NCBI GenBank assembly: GCA_036399175.1
Contig: DASWNP010000046.1
Coordinates: 62,001 to 126,000, forward strand
Reading direction: 5' to 3'
Length of the DNA: 64,000 bases
Source of the DNA: DASWNP01 sp036399175
GTDB taxonomy: Bacteria > Acidobacteriota > Blastocatellia > Pyrinomonadales > Pyrinomonadaceae
The position numbers and the translations under genes are program-made. Shown here piece after piece: positions 9,619-18,615 of this stretch (position 1 is the stretch's first letter; each line of letters begins with the position of its first letter). Under the pieces are notes generated by a model, which had not been told where the DNA came from, searched no databases, and saw only the letters and a list, made by a program, of their open reading frames with translations.

Positions 9619-9658
9619 AAAAAGCGCGCCCCTGCAAACGTCGCATCGCTTGCAGGGG
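9619..9658 (-). terminator. Rho-independent terminator of the Tes/MSS-like gene
   Basis: CCCCTGCAA (9629-9637) pairs with TTGCAGGGG (9650-9658). Read on the minus strand, the stem is followed by GCGCG and a short U-run (A-tract 9619-9623). It lies 38 bases after the stop of the radical SAM gene, so that gene is transcribed separately from surE. Confidence 0.8.
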
Positions 9659-9695
9659 CACGGGTTCGAGCATCGAAGGCCGGAGGCTCGCGCGC

Positions 9696-11747
9696 TCAGG
9701 CGGAGACCGACATGTCTTCTTTGTTCTCTTTCGTGCGGCTCAGACCTTTAATCTGCACCGGCTTGTTCTTCTCCACGTCCGAGCCGAGCTTCTTCTTCAA
9801 GACCATCTCCTGATAGAGCTTGCGCATCATCGCGGCCTCTTCGGCAGCCGTCTTCGGCCCGGCCATTTCAGGACGGTTCGGACGCTGTAAATCGACATCG
9901 TTGAGATTGAGGCTGACGGGCGCGGCGTAGTCCATCTTGACTTCCTTGCCCTTGGCGAAAATCTCGTGGCGGCCATGCTCCTGATACCACTTGGCGACGG
10001 TCGCGTTCTGGTGCATCTGCTCGATGATGTTGCGCCAGCCGATGCCTGTGTTGTAGGCGCAGAAGGAAATCTCGCCTTCCTGCGTGCCGTAGGGGATGAT
10101 GCACATCTCCGTGCGGCGGAAGTCGTAGTTGAACAAATCCTGGAACCACATCCCGGCGATGAAGAGGAAGTTCCAACGGTCGGCGCGACGCGCTTCGATG
10201 TCGTCCTTCGTGCGCTTGCCGTCAACGCGTCCATAGACCTTTCCGGTCAGGCCGAACGACTTGTCGAATTTCTTGAACAACTCGTAGAGCGTGAAGTTGG
10301 TCGGCGACTTGTAGGGGTTGTAATGCTTGAGGAGCGTCAATCCCATCAGGAGGTTTGAAGTCCACTTGCCGCGCCCGGCGTCCGTAATCCTCTGCATGTC
10401 TTTGACGAGCCCCGGGATGTTCAGAAACTCCGGCACGGGGCGCATCTCTTTAGTCTCTTTGTCGATCATCACCGCCGTTCCGACGCCGCAGTTCGGATGG
10501 CAGCCGCAGGAGACCTGCCCCCACTCTGCATCGGGGCCGTGCGCGAGGTCTGCGAAGTCTGCGAACGCGCCCATCAGAGAGAGCGGGAACCAATCGCGCG
10601 TCGGCTCGGTGATGCCGACCTGTTTTTTCACGTCCTGCGCCAGATGCGAGAGCGTGTAGCGCTGAGCCATGCGTCGCTCGTCGGTAATCTCTTCGTCGCG
10701 CCCGGTGAAGGAGACGGGCTGGAAGGAGATGAAGGCAATCTTCTTCGGATTCTCAAGCGCGAAGCGAATGACGGAGCCGACCTGGTCGTTGTTGATGTTG
10801 TTGACGAGCGTGGTGACGAGCACGATTTCGACGCCCGCTTCGTGCAGGTTGTCGATGGCGCGCAGCTTCACGTCGAAGAGGTTGCCGACCTGCCGGTGCG
10901 AGTTGGCGTCGTTGCCGATGCCGTCGAATTGCAGGTAGGCGTAGCGCAGGCCAGCTTCGGCGGCCTCCTTACAGAAAGCTTTGCTCTTGGCGAACTCGAT
11001 GCCGTTCGTCGCGCACTGAACGGAGTTGTAGCCGACCTTGCGCGAATACTTGATGGCGTCGATGAAGTAGGGCGAAATCGTCGGCTCGCCGCCGGAGAAC
11101 TGGACGGACATCTGTCGGCGCGGCTTGATGGAAATCGCCTTGTCGAGAATGTCTTTGACCTCTTCAAAGCTCAGCTCGTGGACGAAGCCGACCTGATTGG
11201 CGTCCATGAAGCATGGGTCGCACATCATGTTGCAGCGATTCGTCAGGTCAATGGTCAGAACAGAGCCGCGCCCGAACTTGATGGTCGAAGAGCCGTGATT
11301 GTGGAGCTTTTCGTCGTTGTGCGCCTGGATGTCGCGCCCCGGAAACATCGACTCGATGTGCTTCAAGAACGACGAGTCAATCGCCATGATGTCCTCGAAG
11401 TGGCCGTGAGTGGGGCAATCCTTGACCATCCAGATTTCGCCGTCGCGCTCGATAATCTGCGCCTTAATCTCGCCCACCTTCTCGTTGACGAGAATTGAAG
11501 GGTCGATGACTTCCGCGCTCAGAATCTTCTGCCGCGCCTCGATGACGCACTTCGGGCAGAGCGAGTCGGTCGTGCGCGGGAAGCCGAGCGGCGGCTTCGA
11601 CTTCTGCCAGGACTTCAACAGAGGCTTATCAGACCACTTCGGGATGAACGACTCGTTCGGTCTGTATTTGTTAAAGAACTGAATCGTATTGAACAGACCG
11701 CCGGCGAAAGCCGTCAATCCTTTTTCGACGTGTTTGATTGGTCGCAT
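9696..11747 (-). CDS. Radical SAM protein of the tetraether/membrane-spanning lipid synthase (Tes/MSS, MJ0619-like) type
   Basis: The 683-residue protein (ATG at 11747, site AGGAAAAG; a GTG 15 bases upstream is possible) has three cysteine-rich regions. An N-terminal metal site is formed by Cys64-x2-Cys67 (LCPKC) and Cys111 (CPTHG). The radical SAM motif is Cys172-x3-Cys176-x2-Cys179 (CNMMCDPC), with GGEP at 219-222. An auxiliary cluster region has Cys414, Cys416 and Cys420. This layout is that of the MJ0619/Tes family, whose archaeal member joins lipid tails to make tetraethers; related bacterial enzymes are proposed to form membrane-spanning diabolic acids. Lipid-synthase function here is inference. 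It is monocistronic with its own terminator and a sigma-54 promoter match upstream. Confidence 0.75.
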   Translation of the reverse strand: MRPIKHVEKGLTAFAGGLFNTIQFFNKYRPNESFIPKWSDKPLLKSWQKSKPPLGFPRTTDSLCPKCVIEARQKILSAEVIDPSILVNEKVGEIKAQIIERDGEIWMVKDCPTHGHFEDIMAIDSSFLKHIESMFPGRDIQAHNDEKLHNHGSSTIKFGRGSVLTIDLTNRCNMMCDPCFMDANQVGFVHELSFEEVKDILDKAISIKPRRQMSVQFSGGEPTISPYFIDAIKYSRKVGYNSVQCATNGIEFAKSKAFCKEAAEAGLRYAYLQFDGIGNDANSHRQVGNLFDVKLRAIDNLHEAGVEIVLVTTLVNNINNDQVGSVIRFALENPKKIAFISFQPVSFTGRDEEITDERRMAQRYTLSHLAQDVKKQVGITEPTRDWFPLSLMGAFADFADLAHGPDAEWGQVSCGCHPNCGVGTAVMIDKETKEMRPVPEFLNIPGLVKDMQRITDAGRGKWTSNLLMGLTLLKHYNPYKSPTNFTLYELFKKFDKSFGLTGKVYGRVDGKRTKDDIEARRADRWNFLFIAGMWFQDLFNYDFRRTEMCIIPYGTQEGEISFCAYNTGIGWRNIIEQMHQNATVAKWYQEHGRHEIFAKGKEVKMDYAAPVSLNLNDVDLQRPNRPEMAGPKTAAEEAAMMRKLYQEMVLKKKLGSDVEKNKPVQIKGLSRTKENKEDMSVSA

Positions 11748-12486
11748 TCTCTTTTCCTTCACTTACCAGATAAATTTTACAAGTGCCCGGAACGGCAGCC
11801 TTTCGGCAGCGCCTTCCCGATGATTCCTACCCTGTCTCTTCTCTCAATGAAACCTGATGAACAGGAGGGTCGAGCCAGAAAATCAAGACCGCTTACGACG
11901 GCGCTCGCCGAACAGCAACGGTAAAGCCCGAGACTTTATCGTTGATTCGCTCGAAATGCAAGCCATGCTAGGAGATAGCGGCGAGGCATGACTGCCTTCG
12001 ACAGTTGCCGCCGCCGCATTTTGTTCTCCTAACTTTCCCTGTGGAACCTGCCGGTAGCTTAAAAAGTTTCCAGCACCACGCCAACAGAGCAATGGTCGTG
12101 CCAACTCGCCGGAAATAAGTTAAATGAACAAATAAAAGAGGTTGCTGATTCAGCCGAGATTACAGGGCGTAAATCATGTCGAGGCCTAGCGAGTCATTTT
12201 AGCCCACTTAAATCATTAGTCTCGCATGCGTGCTGTTTTGACACATAGTTTTGACTTCGGGTGAGAGCGTGCGTCGATTTGTCCCAATCCGACTATCGAG
12301 AAATTTATCGGCTTCGGTAAAACCGGCGCGGGGTGGCGAGGTCTCCCGCGCGCGTGGAGCATGATGCGTGCTTGCATTTGCTCTGAGTTAGTCTTAACTT
12401 TCAAGTATCACGCACAAAAAGTCGCAGGCGGGACGGGATGTACACGCCCGCCCGGAGTTTCGAGGCTGTCAAAGGGGCTGATTGAA
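11748..12486. other. Long intergenic region, lower GC, holding a sigma-54 promoter
   Basis: No credible gene is present; the open frames at 11883-12104 and 12216-12404 lack coding character. The sigma-54 site at 12088-12104 would give a leader of about 330 bases for the Tes-like gene. The stretch at 12361-12486 is the leader of the M28 peptidase gene. Confidence 0.6.
12088..12104 (-). promoter_or_regulatory. Sigma-54 (-24/-12) promoter upstream of the Tes/MSS-like gene
   Basis: Read on the minus strand the site is TTGGCACG-ACCA-TTGCT, an exact match to TGGCAC-N5-TTGC with the required 10 bases between GG and GC. It is intergenic and points toward the gene starting at 11747. Confidence 0.75.
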
Positions 12487-14166
12487 ATGAAGATTAAGCA
12501 TCTCTACAGGAAGGGTGTCGCTGCTCTCTGCGTTTTCGTTCTGCTGTTTGCAGCCGCGCCGGTCGGCGCAAAGAGTCCGGGGACGCGGCCGAAGACTAAC
12601 GCTGCGCAGGATAAGACGACGACCGGAGGCGAGGCCGCGCGCTGGTGGTCGCACGTTCAATTTCTGGCCGACGACAAACTGGAAGGGCGCGACACGGGCA
12701 GCGAGGGACATCGAAAGGCGGTCGAGTACGTCATCGAGCAGTTCAAGCTCGCCGGGCTCAAGCCTGCGGGGACGAACGGCTACTTGCAGCCGGTCAGATT
12801 TCGCGCGCGTCGGATTCGAGAAGAAGAGTCGAGCCTCGCGCTCGTGCGCGATGGGAAGACGGAACAATTAAAGCTCGGCGAAGACGCCACTTTCAGCATG
12901 CGTATCGAAGCGCCGGAGACGGTCGAAGCGCCGATGGTCTTCGCGGGCTACGCGCTGAGCATCCCCGAGGCGAACTACGACGACTTCCGTGGGCTCGACG
13001 TGCGCGGCAAGGTGGTCGTCTATCTGAGCGGCACGCCGTCGGGCTTGCCCGCGCCGCTCCTGGCTCACTATCAATCGACGGCCGAGCGCTGGGCTGTCTT
13101 GAAACGTCTCGGCGCTATCGGCGCGATTAACATCCCGAACCCGAAGCGCACAGACATTCCCTGGGAGCGTTCGACGCTGGCGCGGCTGCAACCCTCGATG
13201 AGCCTCGCCGATGCGACTCTGGACGACACCGCCGGGCAGAAGCTTTCCGTGACCGTCAACGCCGCGCGCGCCGAAAAACTCTTCGCCGGAACAGACCGCA
13301 CCTTCAAAGAGATTCTCACGCTGGCCGACGCGGAGAAACCTCTCCCGACTTTTCCTCTACCCGCTTCCGTACGGGCTTCGGTGCGCTTCGAGACGACCGA
13401 GATAGAGTCGCCCAACGTCGTCGGCGTCCTACCCGGCAACGGCTCGTTGAAGAACGAATATGTCGTGCTTTCGGCGCATCTCGACCACATCGGCGTCGGG
13501 CAGCCGATTAAGGGCGACCCCATCAACAACGGCGCGATGGACAACGCCTCTGGCATCGCCACGCTCATCGAAGTCGCAAGGGGCTTGCGCGAGTCGAAGA
13601 AGAAGCTGCGCCGCTCGGTGGTCTTCCTCGCCGTCACAGCCGAAGAGAAAGGCTTGCTCGGCTCGAAGTATTTCGCCGCGCGCCCGTCGGTCAAAGCTTC
13701 GGGAATCGTGGCAAACCTGAACATGGACATGTTTCTGCCGCTCTTCCCGCTTCGCGTCCTGACCGTCTACGGCCTCGACGAGTCAGACCTCGGCGCAGAC
13801 GTGCGAGCAGTCGGCTCGGCGCTCGGCCTCGCAGTGCAGGCCGACCCCGAGCCGGAACGAAACTCTTTCATCCGTAGCGACCAGTACAGCTTCATACGTC
13901 GCGGCGTGCCCGCGCTGGCAATGAAGGTCGGCTTCCTCAAGGGCTCGCCCGAAGCAGCCTTGAGCGCGCGCTGGCGCAGCGAGCGATACCACGCGCCCTC
14001 CGACGATTTGCAGCAGCCCTTCGACCTCTCGGCCGCCGCAGGCTTCAACCGCGTGCTGCTCGCGTTGACCGAAAGAGTCGCCAATCGCGCGGAGCGCCCG
14101 CGCTGGAACGAAAGCAGCTTCTTCCGACGTTTCGCCGCACCCACGACAACGACGGCGAAGCGTTGA
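12487..14166 (+). CDS. Secreted M28 family metallopeptidase with PA domain
   Basis: The 559-residue product starts at the ATG after AAAGGGG and has a signal peptide (KGVAALCVFVLLFAAAPVGA). A PA-type insert lies at about residues 130-290. The M28 catalytic core follows: LSAHLDHIG (zinc His), NNGAMDNASG (bridging Asp) and AVTAEEKGLLGSK (catalytic and zinc Glu pair), with later ligand regions intact. Such enzymes are two-zinc aminopeptidases exported to the periplasm or outside. Substrate is unknown. An upstream in-frame start at 12361 has no ribosome-binding site and would bury the signal peptide. Confidence 0.88.
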   Translation: MKIKHLYRKGVAALCVFVLLFAAAPVGAKSPGTRPKTNAAQDKTTTGGEAARWWSHVQFLADDKLEGRDTGSEGHRKAVEYVIEQFKLAGLKPAGTNGYLQPVRFRARRIREEESSLALVRDGKTEQLKLGEDATFSMRIEAPETVEAPMVFAGYALSIPEANYDDFRGLDVRGKVVVYLSGTPSGLPAPLLAHYQSTAERWAVLKRLGAIGAINIPNPKRTDIPWERSTLARLQPSMSLADATLDDTAGQKLSVTVNAARAEKLFAGTDRTFKEILTLADAEKPLPTFPLPASVRASVRFETTEIESPNVVGVLPGNGSLKNEYVVLSAHLDHIGVGQPIKGDPINNGAMDNASGIATLIEVARGLRESKKKLRRSVVFLAVTAEEKGLLGSKYFAARPSVKASGIVANLNMDMFLPLFPLRVLTVYGLDESDLGADVRAVGSALGLAVQADPEPERNSFIRSDQYSFIRRGVPALAMKVGFLKGSPEAALSARWRSERYHAPSDDLQQPFDLSAAAGFNRVLLALTERVANRAERPRWNESSFFRRFAAPTTTTAKR

Positions 14167-14183
14167 AACGGCAGAATGGGTTC

Positions 14184-15248
14184 TTACCTGCGCGGCGCGT
14201 AGTAGCCGACGCGGGTCGTGGCTCGCAGTTTAGGGTCAATGGTCTCGACGCGGACGCGTCGAAACCTGCCGTCGCGCGTCTTGTCGAGCGGCGTGTAGTA
14301 GAGCGCGTATTGATGGCGCAGCTCGTCGGCGACTTCTTTGTAGACGGCGTCGAGCGCGTCGAAGCTTTCGGGTTTGTAGAAACGTCCGCCGGTGGCCTCG
14401 GTCAGTTGGGCGAGGTTGCGCTCGCTCTGGTCGAGGACGAGGAGCGATTCTCTGAGGTCGCCGATGCGTAGCTGGTTGAAGCGCAGGGCTGAGGGCGGCG
14501 AGGCGAGCAGAGTGTCAAGCTCGGCCTGTTTGCGTGCGCGCTCAATCTGCGTGTTGCCGACGACGTAGACAGTGGCCTGCGCTTCGAGCATCGCGCGCAG
14601 AGCCGCTTCGAGCGACGCAGTCCCGCGCCCACTGTCGATGCCGTCGGAGAGCACGACGACGGCGTGGCGCTTCGCGCCTGCGGCGAACTGTTCGCGCCCG
14701 GCGAGGTAGAGCGCATCGTTGAAGCGCGTGAACATGCCGGGCGTGATGCGGCGCAGCGCGCGTCGAAGCTGCGTGCGGCTGTTCGTCCAGTCGAGCAGAA
14801 GCTCGACGCGGTCGTCGAACTTGATGAGACTGACGCGGTCTTCGGGCGCGAGACGCGCGGCGAACTCTTCGGCGGCGCGACGAAAATCGTCGAGGTTGGC
14901 CGCGACGGAAGAGGACGCGTCAACCATCAGCAGCACATCGACCGGCACTTGCCTGAGCGCCAAATCGCTCAGAGGCTGCTCGCGCCCGTCCTCCCACACG
15001 CGAAAGCTCTCGCGCCGGAGCGAAGAGACGAGTCTCCCTTCGGCGTCTCGCACCGTCACCGGCAGCATCACCTCCGACGTGCTCACACGCACGACTTCAT
15101 CATCATCATCCTGCGCCGACGAAGAGGAAAGACCCAGCGCGAACAGCACGCACGAGAGCGACAGCACGAAGAGCGCGGAGCGCGAAGCGAGCAACTCAAA
15201 GACAAAAGCTTTTCGCTTTCTCTTCATCGTGCCGCGTCGGTCGTTCAT
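14184..15248 (-). CDS. VWFA-domain secreted protein (Acidobacteria VWFA-related type)
   Basis: The 354-residue protein has a signal segment (about residues 18-45, LFVLSLSCVLFALG) then a beta-rich region (VRVSTSEVMLPVTVRDAEGR) typical of the VWFA-related family described from Acidobacteria. A von Willebrand A domain follows with an intact MIDAS: DASSS near residue 112 (DxSxS) and SDGIDSG near 200. It ends with YYTPLDKTRDGRFRRVRVE. It probably mediates metal-dependent protein binding outside the cytoplasm. It lies 10 bases after the stop of the repeat protein and is the last gene of the Tad-linked run. Confidence 0.85.
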   Translation of the reverse strand: MNDRRGTMKRKRKAFVFELLASRSALFVLSLSCVLFALGLSSSSAQDDDDEVVRVSTSEVMLPVTVRDAEGRLVSSLRRESFRVWEDGREQPLSDLALRQVPVDVLLMVDASSSVAANLDDFRRAAEEFAARLAPEDRVSLIKFDDRVELLLDWTNSRTQLRRALRRITPGMFTRFNDALYLAGREQFAAGAKRHAVVVLSDGIDSGRGTASLEAALRAMLEAQATVYVVGNTQIERARKQAELDTLLASPPSALRFNQLRIGDLRESLLVLDQSERNLAQLTEATGGRFYKPESFDALDAVYKEVADELRHQYALYYTPLDKTRDGRFRRVRVETIDPKLRATTRVGYYAPRR

Positions 15249-15258
15249 CTTTTCTTTC

Positions 15259-16026
15259 CTATCTCTCCGGCCTGGCGGGCTCAGTCTCGTCTTCCATCGC
15301 GCTCTTCATCGCGGCGATGACGGGCTCGGTGACGCGGCGGCGACGAAGCTCTGCGAGCTTGGGCGTTGAGAGGTCGAAGGCGACAGGCGAAAGCTCTATG
15401 CGGCGGATGATTGTGCCTTCGGAAAATCCGGCCTCGACCAGCTCGACGATTGAATCGTTCGTGAGAGTCGGCGTTCTTTCGAGTTTCGCGCTCGTGCCTC
15501 CGGCTTCGGCGGGCGGGCGAAGGATGCGGACGGTGGCGCTGCCGTTGGTCTGCGTGTCGTTCGTATTGCCGCCGCCTCCGACGCCGGAGCGCGAGCGATT
15601 GCGCGAGCCGCCCGACGAGCCGAAGATTCCCGTCGCGCCGTCAGACGGCGTGCCGCTGCCACTTCCCTTCGCGCTGCTTCCCTCTTTAAAGAAATCGTCG
15701 TTCTCCCAATCGTTGCCGTCGGTGTTGAAGGCTTCGCCGTCGTCGCGCGCGAGCATGGCGAGGATAATCTTTTCGCTGACGCCGCTCTTCTTCAGCTCGA
15801 CGAGGCGGTCGGGCGCGAGGTCGAAGCGCGCGGGGCGCGTGCGGATGATGACGACGACGGTCTTCTCGCTGAAGCCTGCGCGCACGAGCTTGACGATGGA
15901 TGAGTTGTTCAGGGGCGCTTCTTCATTGGGTGTGTCATGCGAGACGACTCTCTGCGCGTGCGCGTGCGCGCCGCACGCGACGCAGAGCACGAGCGCGAGC
16001 AGCAGTTTCTTCAAGCGAGCGTTCAT
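15259..16026 (-). CDS. Secreted protein with two internal helical repeats, function unknown
   Basis: I do not recognise a named family. The 255-residue product has a signal peptide (LLLALVLCVACGAHAHA). It carries two copies of a unit of about 50 residues: NNSSIVKLVRAGFSEKTVVV and NDSIVELVEAGFSEGTIIRR, each followed by a segment with FDL and a second helix pair (LVELKKSGVSEKIILAML; LAELRRRRVTEPVIAAM). A Gly/Ser/Asn-rich linker joins them. ATG at 16026 has GAGGAAG upstream. It lies between the lytic transglycosylase and VWFA genes with short gaps, suggesting a shared envelope function. Confidence 0.7.
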   Translation of the reverse strand: MNARLKKLLLALVLCVACGAHAHAQRVVSHDTPNEEAPLNNSSIVKLVRAGFSEKTVVVIIRTRPARFDLAPDRLVELKKSGVSEKIILAMLARDDGEAFNTDGNDWENDDFFKEGSSAKGSGSGTPSDGATGIFGSSGGSRNRSRSGVGGGGNTNDTQTNGSATVRILRPPAEAGGTSAKLERTPTLTNDSIVELVEAGFSEGTIIRRIELSPVAFDLSTPKLAELRRRRVTEPVIAAMKSAMEDETEPARPER

Positions 16027-16074
16027 CAAGATTTCGCTTCCTCTCCGGCGGATTCAGTTAAGGTAAAGTTCTAA

Positions 16075-17256
16075 TCAACGCATCCCTCCGGCGCGCTCGC
16101 GCGTCAAGGCCGTTTCGCTGACGCGGCGCTCGGAGTAGCGCGCGCTGATGCGGCGCACGTAGTTGCGAGTCTCGCGGTAAGGCGGCACGCGATGGCCGTA
16201 CTTGAGAACCGCGCCCTCGCCCGCGTTGTAGCCCGCGAGCACCAAATCGACGCGCCCGCCGAACCGCTTGAGAAGCTCTTTGAGATAGCGCGTGCCGCCG
16301 CGTATGTTCTGTGCGGGGTCGGCGGCGTTGCGGACGCCGAAGCGCGCCGCCGTGCCCGGCATGAGCTGCATCAGGCCACGCGCGCCCTTCGGGCTCAGAG
16401 CGCGCGAGTTGAAATGCGACTCCTGTTCCATGACGAGAAAGATGAGATAAGGATCGACGCCGTAGGCCGCGCCGTTCTGTCGAATCAGGGAGTCGAGGCT
16501 GCGGCTGCCGGTCGTCCAGAAACGCTCGCGCCGCCCCGGACGAGTTCCGGCCACCTTCTCTTCCGACGCTTCGACCGGCAACTCGCGCTCGACGCGTTCG
16601 ATGCGCACGCGCTCGACGAAAATCGAAAGATTGCCGCGCCTGTACCAGACGCCTTCCGCGCTCTCGGTTGCCTCGTCCACCTCCATGCGCGCGCCGCCGA
16701 CCAGATAAATCCAGACGGTCGGCAACGCCTGCGCGCTCGAAGCCACGTCGCCCTCGACGGTCTTCAAGACAGCCTTCGTCCTGCTCTTCTTCTCAGTCTT
16801 CGCGCCCGACTTCGCGCCTGCCTTCTCGTCCGCGTCTTTCGTCTCGACTCTGCCCGCGCCCGCCTCGCTCTGACGCCGCTCGACGCCGCGCACGCGCTCA
16901 CGCTCAAGCAGGTGCGTGATGCCGCCGCGCCTGTACCACACGCCCTGCGCGTCTTCCCAGGTCTCGTCGGCCTCGATGACCATCCCGTTCGTCAGACGTA
17001 TCTCGTCGGCCTGCGCGACCTTTTCAAAGGAGAGAAGCAGGAAGCCGAGACAGACGACGGCGACGACAGAGCGAGCCGTGCGCTTTATCGACGCCGCGCC
17101 GCGCGCCTGTTTTATCCTGCGACGAGCGCGGAGGGTTCTGCGCTGGACGCGTTCGACGGCGTGCGCCGTCGCCGCGTCGGACTCGTGACGGCTCGCGTCG
17201 CTAGTGCGCCTGCCGGCATCGGGTTCGACGCGTTCAGATTTGTAGAGGGTCTGCAT
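16075..17256 (-). CDS. Lytic transglycosylase (SLT) with two N-terminal WYRRG repeats
   Basis: The 393-residue product has a basic N-terminus, a hydrophobic export segment (about 62-79), and two related 40-residue units: IRLTNGMVIEADE...GVWYRRGG (86-127) and IYLVGGARMEVDE...GVWYRRGN (183-224). They are separated by a Lys/Ala-rich linker. The C-terminal SLT domain has catalytic Glu279 in MEQESHF, GLMQLMP at 294-300 and AGYNAG at 341-346. It would cleave peptidoglycan glycan strands, plausibly opening the wall for the pilus. The ATG follows CAGGAG and overlaps the upstream ATPase gene by 23 bases, so they are translationally linked. Confidence 0.88.
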   Translation of the reverse strand: MQTLYKSERVEPDAGRRTSDASRHESDAATAHAVERVQRRTLRARRRIKQARGAASIKRTARSVVAVVCLGFLLLSFEKVAQADEIRLTNGMVIEADETWEDAQGVWYRRGGITHLLERERVRGVERRQSEAGAGRVETKDADEKAGAKSGAKTEKKSRTKAVLKTVEGDVASSAQALPTVWIYLVGGARMEVDEATESAEGVWYRRGNLSIFVERVRIERVERELPVEASEEKVAGTRPGRRERFWTTGSRSLDSLIRQNGAAYGVDPYLIFLVMEQESHFNSRALSPKGARGLMQLMPGTAARFGVRNAADPAQNIRGGTRYLKELLKRFGGRVDLVLAGYNAGEGAVLKYGHRVPPYRETRNYVRRISARYSERRVSETALTRERAGGMR

Positions 17257-18586
17257 CTGCTAACTCCTGTGTCACGCGGCGGGCGGGAACCTGTCGCTCG
17301 TTGAAGCCGTGCGACGTGCCGAAGTAGTTGCGCCAGGCGGCGTCGATGAGCTTGGTGGTCAGCTCCGGCGCGTGGCCTTCAAAGAGACAGATGTCTGTGA
17401 CGCGGTCGAGCAAATCGCGCGGCTCGCAGGCTTTCATCTGCCGGTGCTCAATCATGTAGTTGTTGAGCAGGTAGTCGAGGCAAGATTGGTCAACTCTCAG
17501 TCCGCGCGTGTAGGCGGCGCGCTTGAAAATCTCGACGTAGGCGGCGGGCGTCGGCGGCTCGACCCGCGCGCGATAACCCATGCGGCGCAGAAAGGCTTCG
17601 TCCACCAAATCTTTTTCGTCGAGGTTGGTGGAGAAGACGACCAGTTGCTCGAAGGGCACTTCAAATTTCTTGCCGGTGTTGAGCGTCAGGTAATCGACGC
17701 GACGTTCGAGCGGGACAATCCAACGGTTCAGGAGGTCGGTGGGCGAAACACGCTGGCGTCCGAAGTCGTCGATGACGAGCGTGCCGCCGTTGGATTTCAT
17801 CTGAAACGGCGCTTCGTAGAACCTTGCCACTTCGCTCCACTGAAGGTCTGCGTTCTCCAGCGTCAGCTCGCCGCCAACGACGACGAGCGGGCGCTCGATG
17901 CAGACCCAGCGACGGTCGTACTCCATCGGCGTTTCATCCTCGGCGACGGGGCGATGATTGTGCGCGTCGAAGACGCGTATCACCTGCCCGTCGATTTCGA
18001 TGGCGAAGGGAATCCAGATAGAGCCGACGAGCCCGGCGTTGATGCGCTCGGCGACGGCGGTCTTGCCCGTGCCCGGAGGGCCGCTCAGGAAGAGCGAGCG
18101 ACGCGAGTTGACGACGCAGCCGAGCGTCTGCAAGAGCGAGTCGGGCAGAATCAAATCCCGGAAGGCGGCGCGAATCATCTCGATTGAAGAAGAGCGCGCG
18201 GGCACGGCCTGAAGCCGCATCATGTATGCGTAGTCGCGCAGCGAGACGGGCGCTGCGCCCGTGTAGCCGCACAGCTCGCGCGCACGCGCGACGCGCTCCC
18301 AGCCCCGGTCGAGCATCGCGTAGCGCGTCGAGCCCACAGCCGACTGCACCTTCATCTCGATGAGCTTCTCCCTGTAGAGATGCTGCAAAAGCTCTTCGGT
18401 GAGCGCACGGGAGAGACAGAGGGCGTCGGCGATGCCCGTCGTCGTCGGCTCGGGCGACTGCGCGACGTGCTTCAAGGCAAGGTCGCAGAGAAAGCTCTGC
18501 GCCACGTCCGTGTCAGTAATCTCTTCGGGCACGGGCGGCCCCATGCTCTCAATCTCCGCGCGCGTCAGCATCGTCGTATGCGTCAT
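17234..18586 (-). CDS. AAA+ ATPase with N-terminal winged-helix-like region, Tad-associated
   Basis: The 450-residue product (ATG at 18586, GGAG upstream) has a helical N-terminus with a winged-helix-like stretch at about 45-95 (LCLSRALTEELLQHLYREKL). An AAA+ module follows with Walker A GPPGTGKT at 169-176, Walker B LVIDDF at 270-275, a sensor-1-type FSTNLDE, and FLRRMGYRARV with a candidate arginine finger. It resembles MoxR-like remodelling ATPases. It sits directly after tadD and overlaps the lytic transglycosylase gene, so a role in pilus assembly or envelope remodelling is likely but unproven. It is distinct from the TadA secretion ATPase. Confidence 0.75.
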   Translation of the reverse strand: MTHTTMLTRAEIESMGPPVPEEITDTDVAQSFLCDLALKHVAQSPEPTTTGIADALCLSRALTEELLQHLYREKLIEMKVQSAVGSTRYAMLDRGWERVARARELCGYTGAAPVSLRDYAYMMRLQAVPARSSSIEMIRAAFRDLILPDSLLQTLGCVVNSRRSLFLSGPPGTGKTAVAERINAGLVGSIWIPFAIEIDGQVIRVFDAHNHRPVAEDETPMEYDRRWVCIERPLVVVGGELTLENADLQWSEVARFYEAPFQMKSNGGTLVIDDFGRQRVSPTDLLNRWIVPLERRVDYLTLNTGKKFEVPFEQLVVFSTNLDEKDLVDEAFLRRMGYRARVEPPTPAAYVEIFKRAAYTRGLRVDQSCLDYLLNNYMIEHRQMKACEPRDLLDRVTDICLFEGHAPELTTKLIDAAWRNYFGTSHGFNERQVPARRVTQELADADPLQI

Positions 18587-18615
18587 CGTTTCAGTCTCCA
18601 ATCAGAATAGATTCA

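Noticed and set aside
10497..11498. 333-aa plus-strand frame over the Tes-like gene
   Set aside because: Antisense shadow; conserved cysteine motifs are on the minus strand.
16192..17304. 370-aa plus-strand frame over the lytic transglycosylase gene
   Set aside because: Antisense shadow without any motif.
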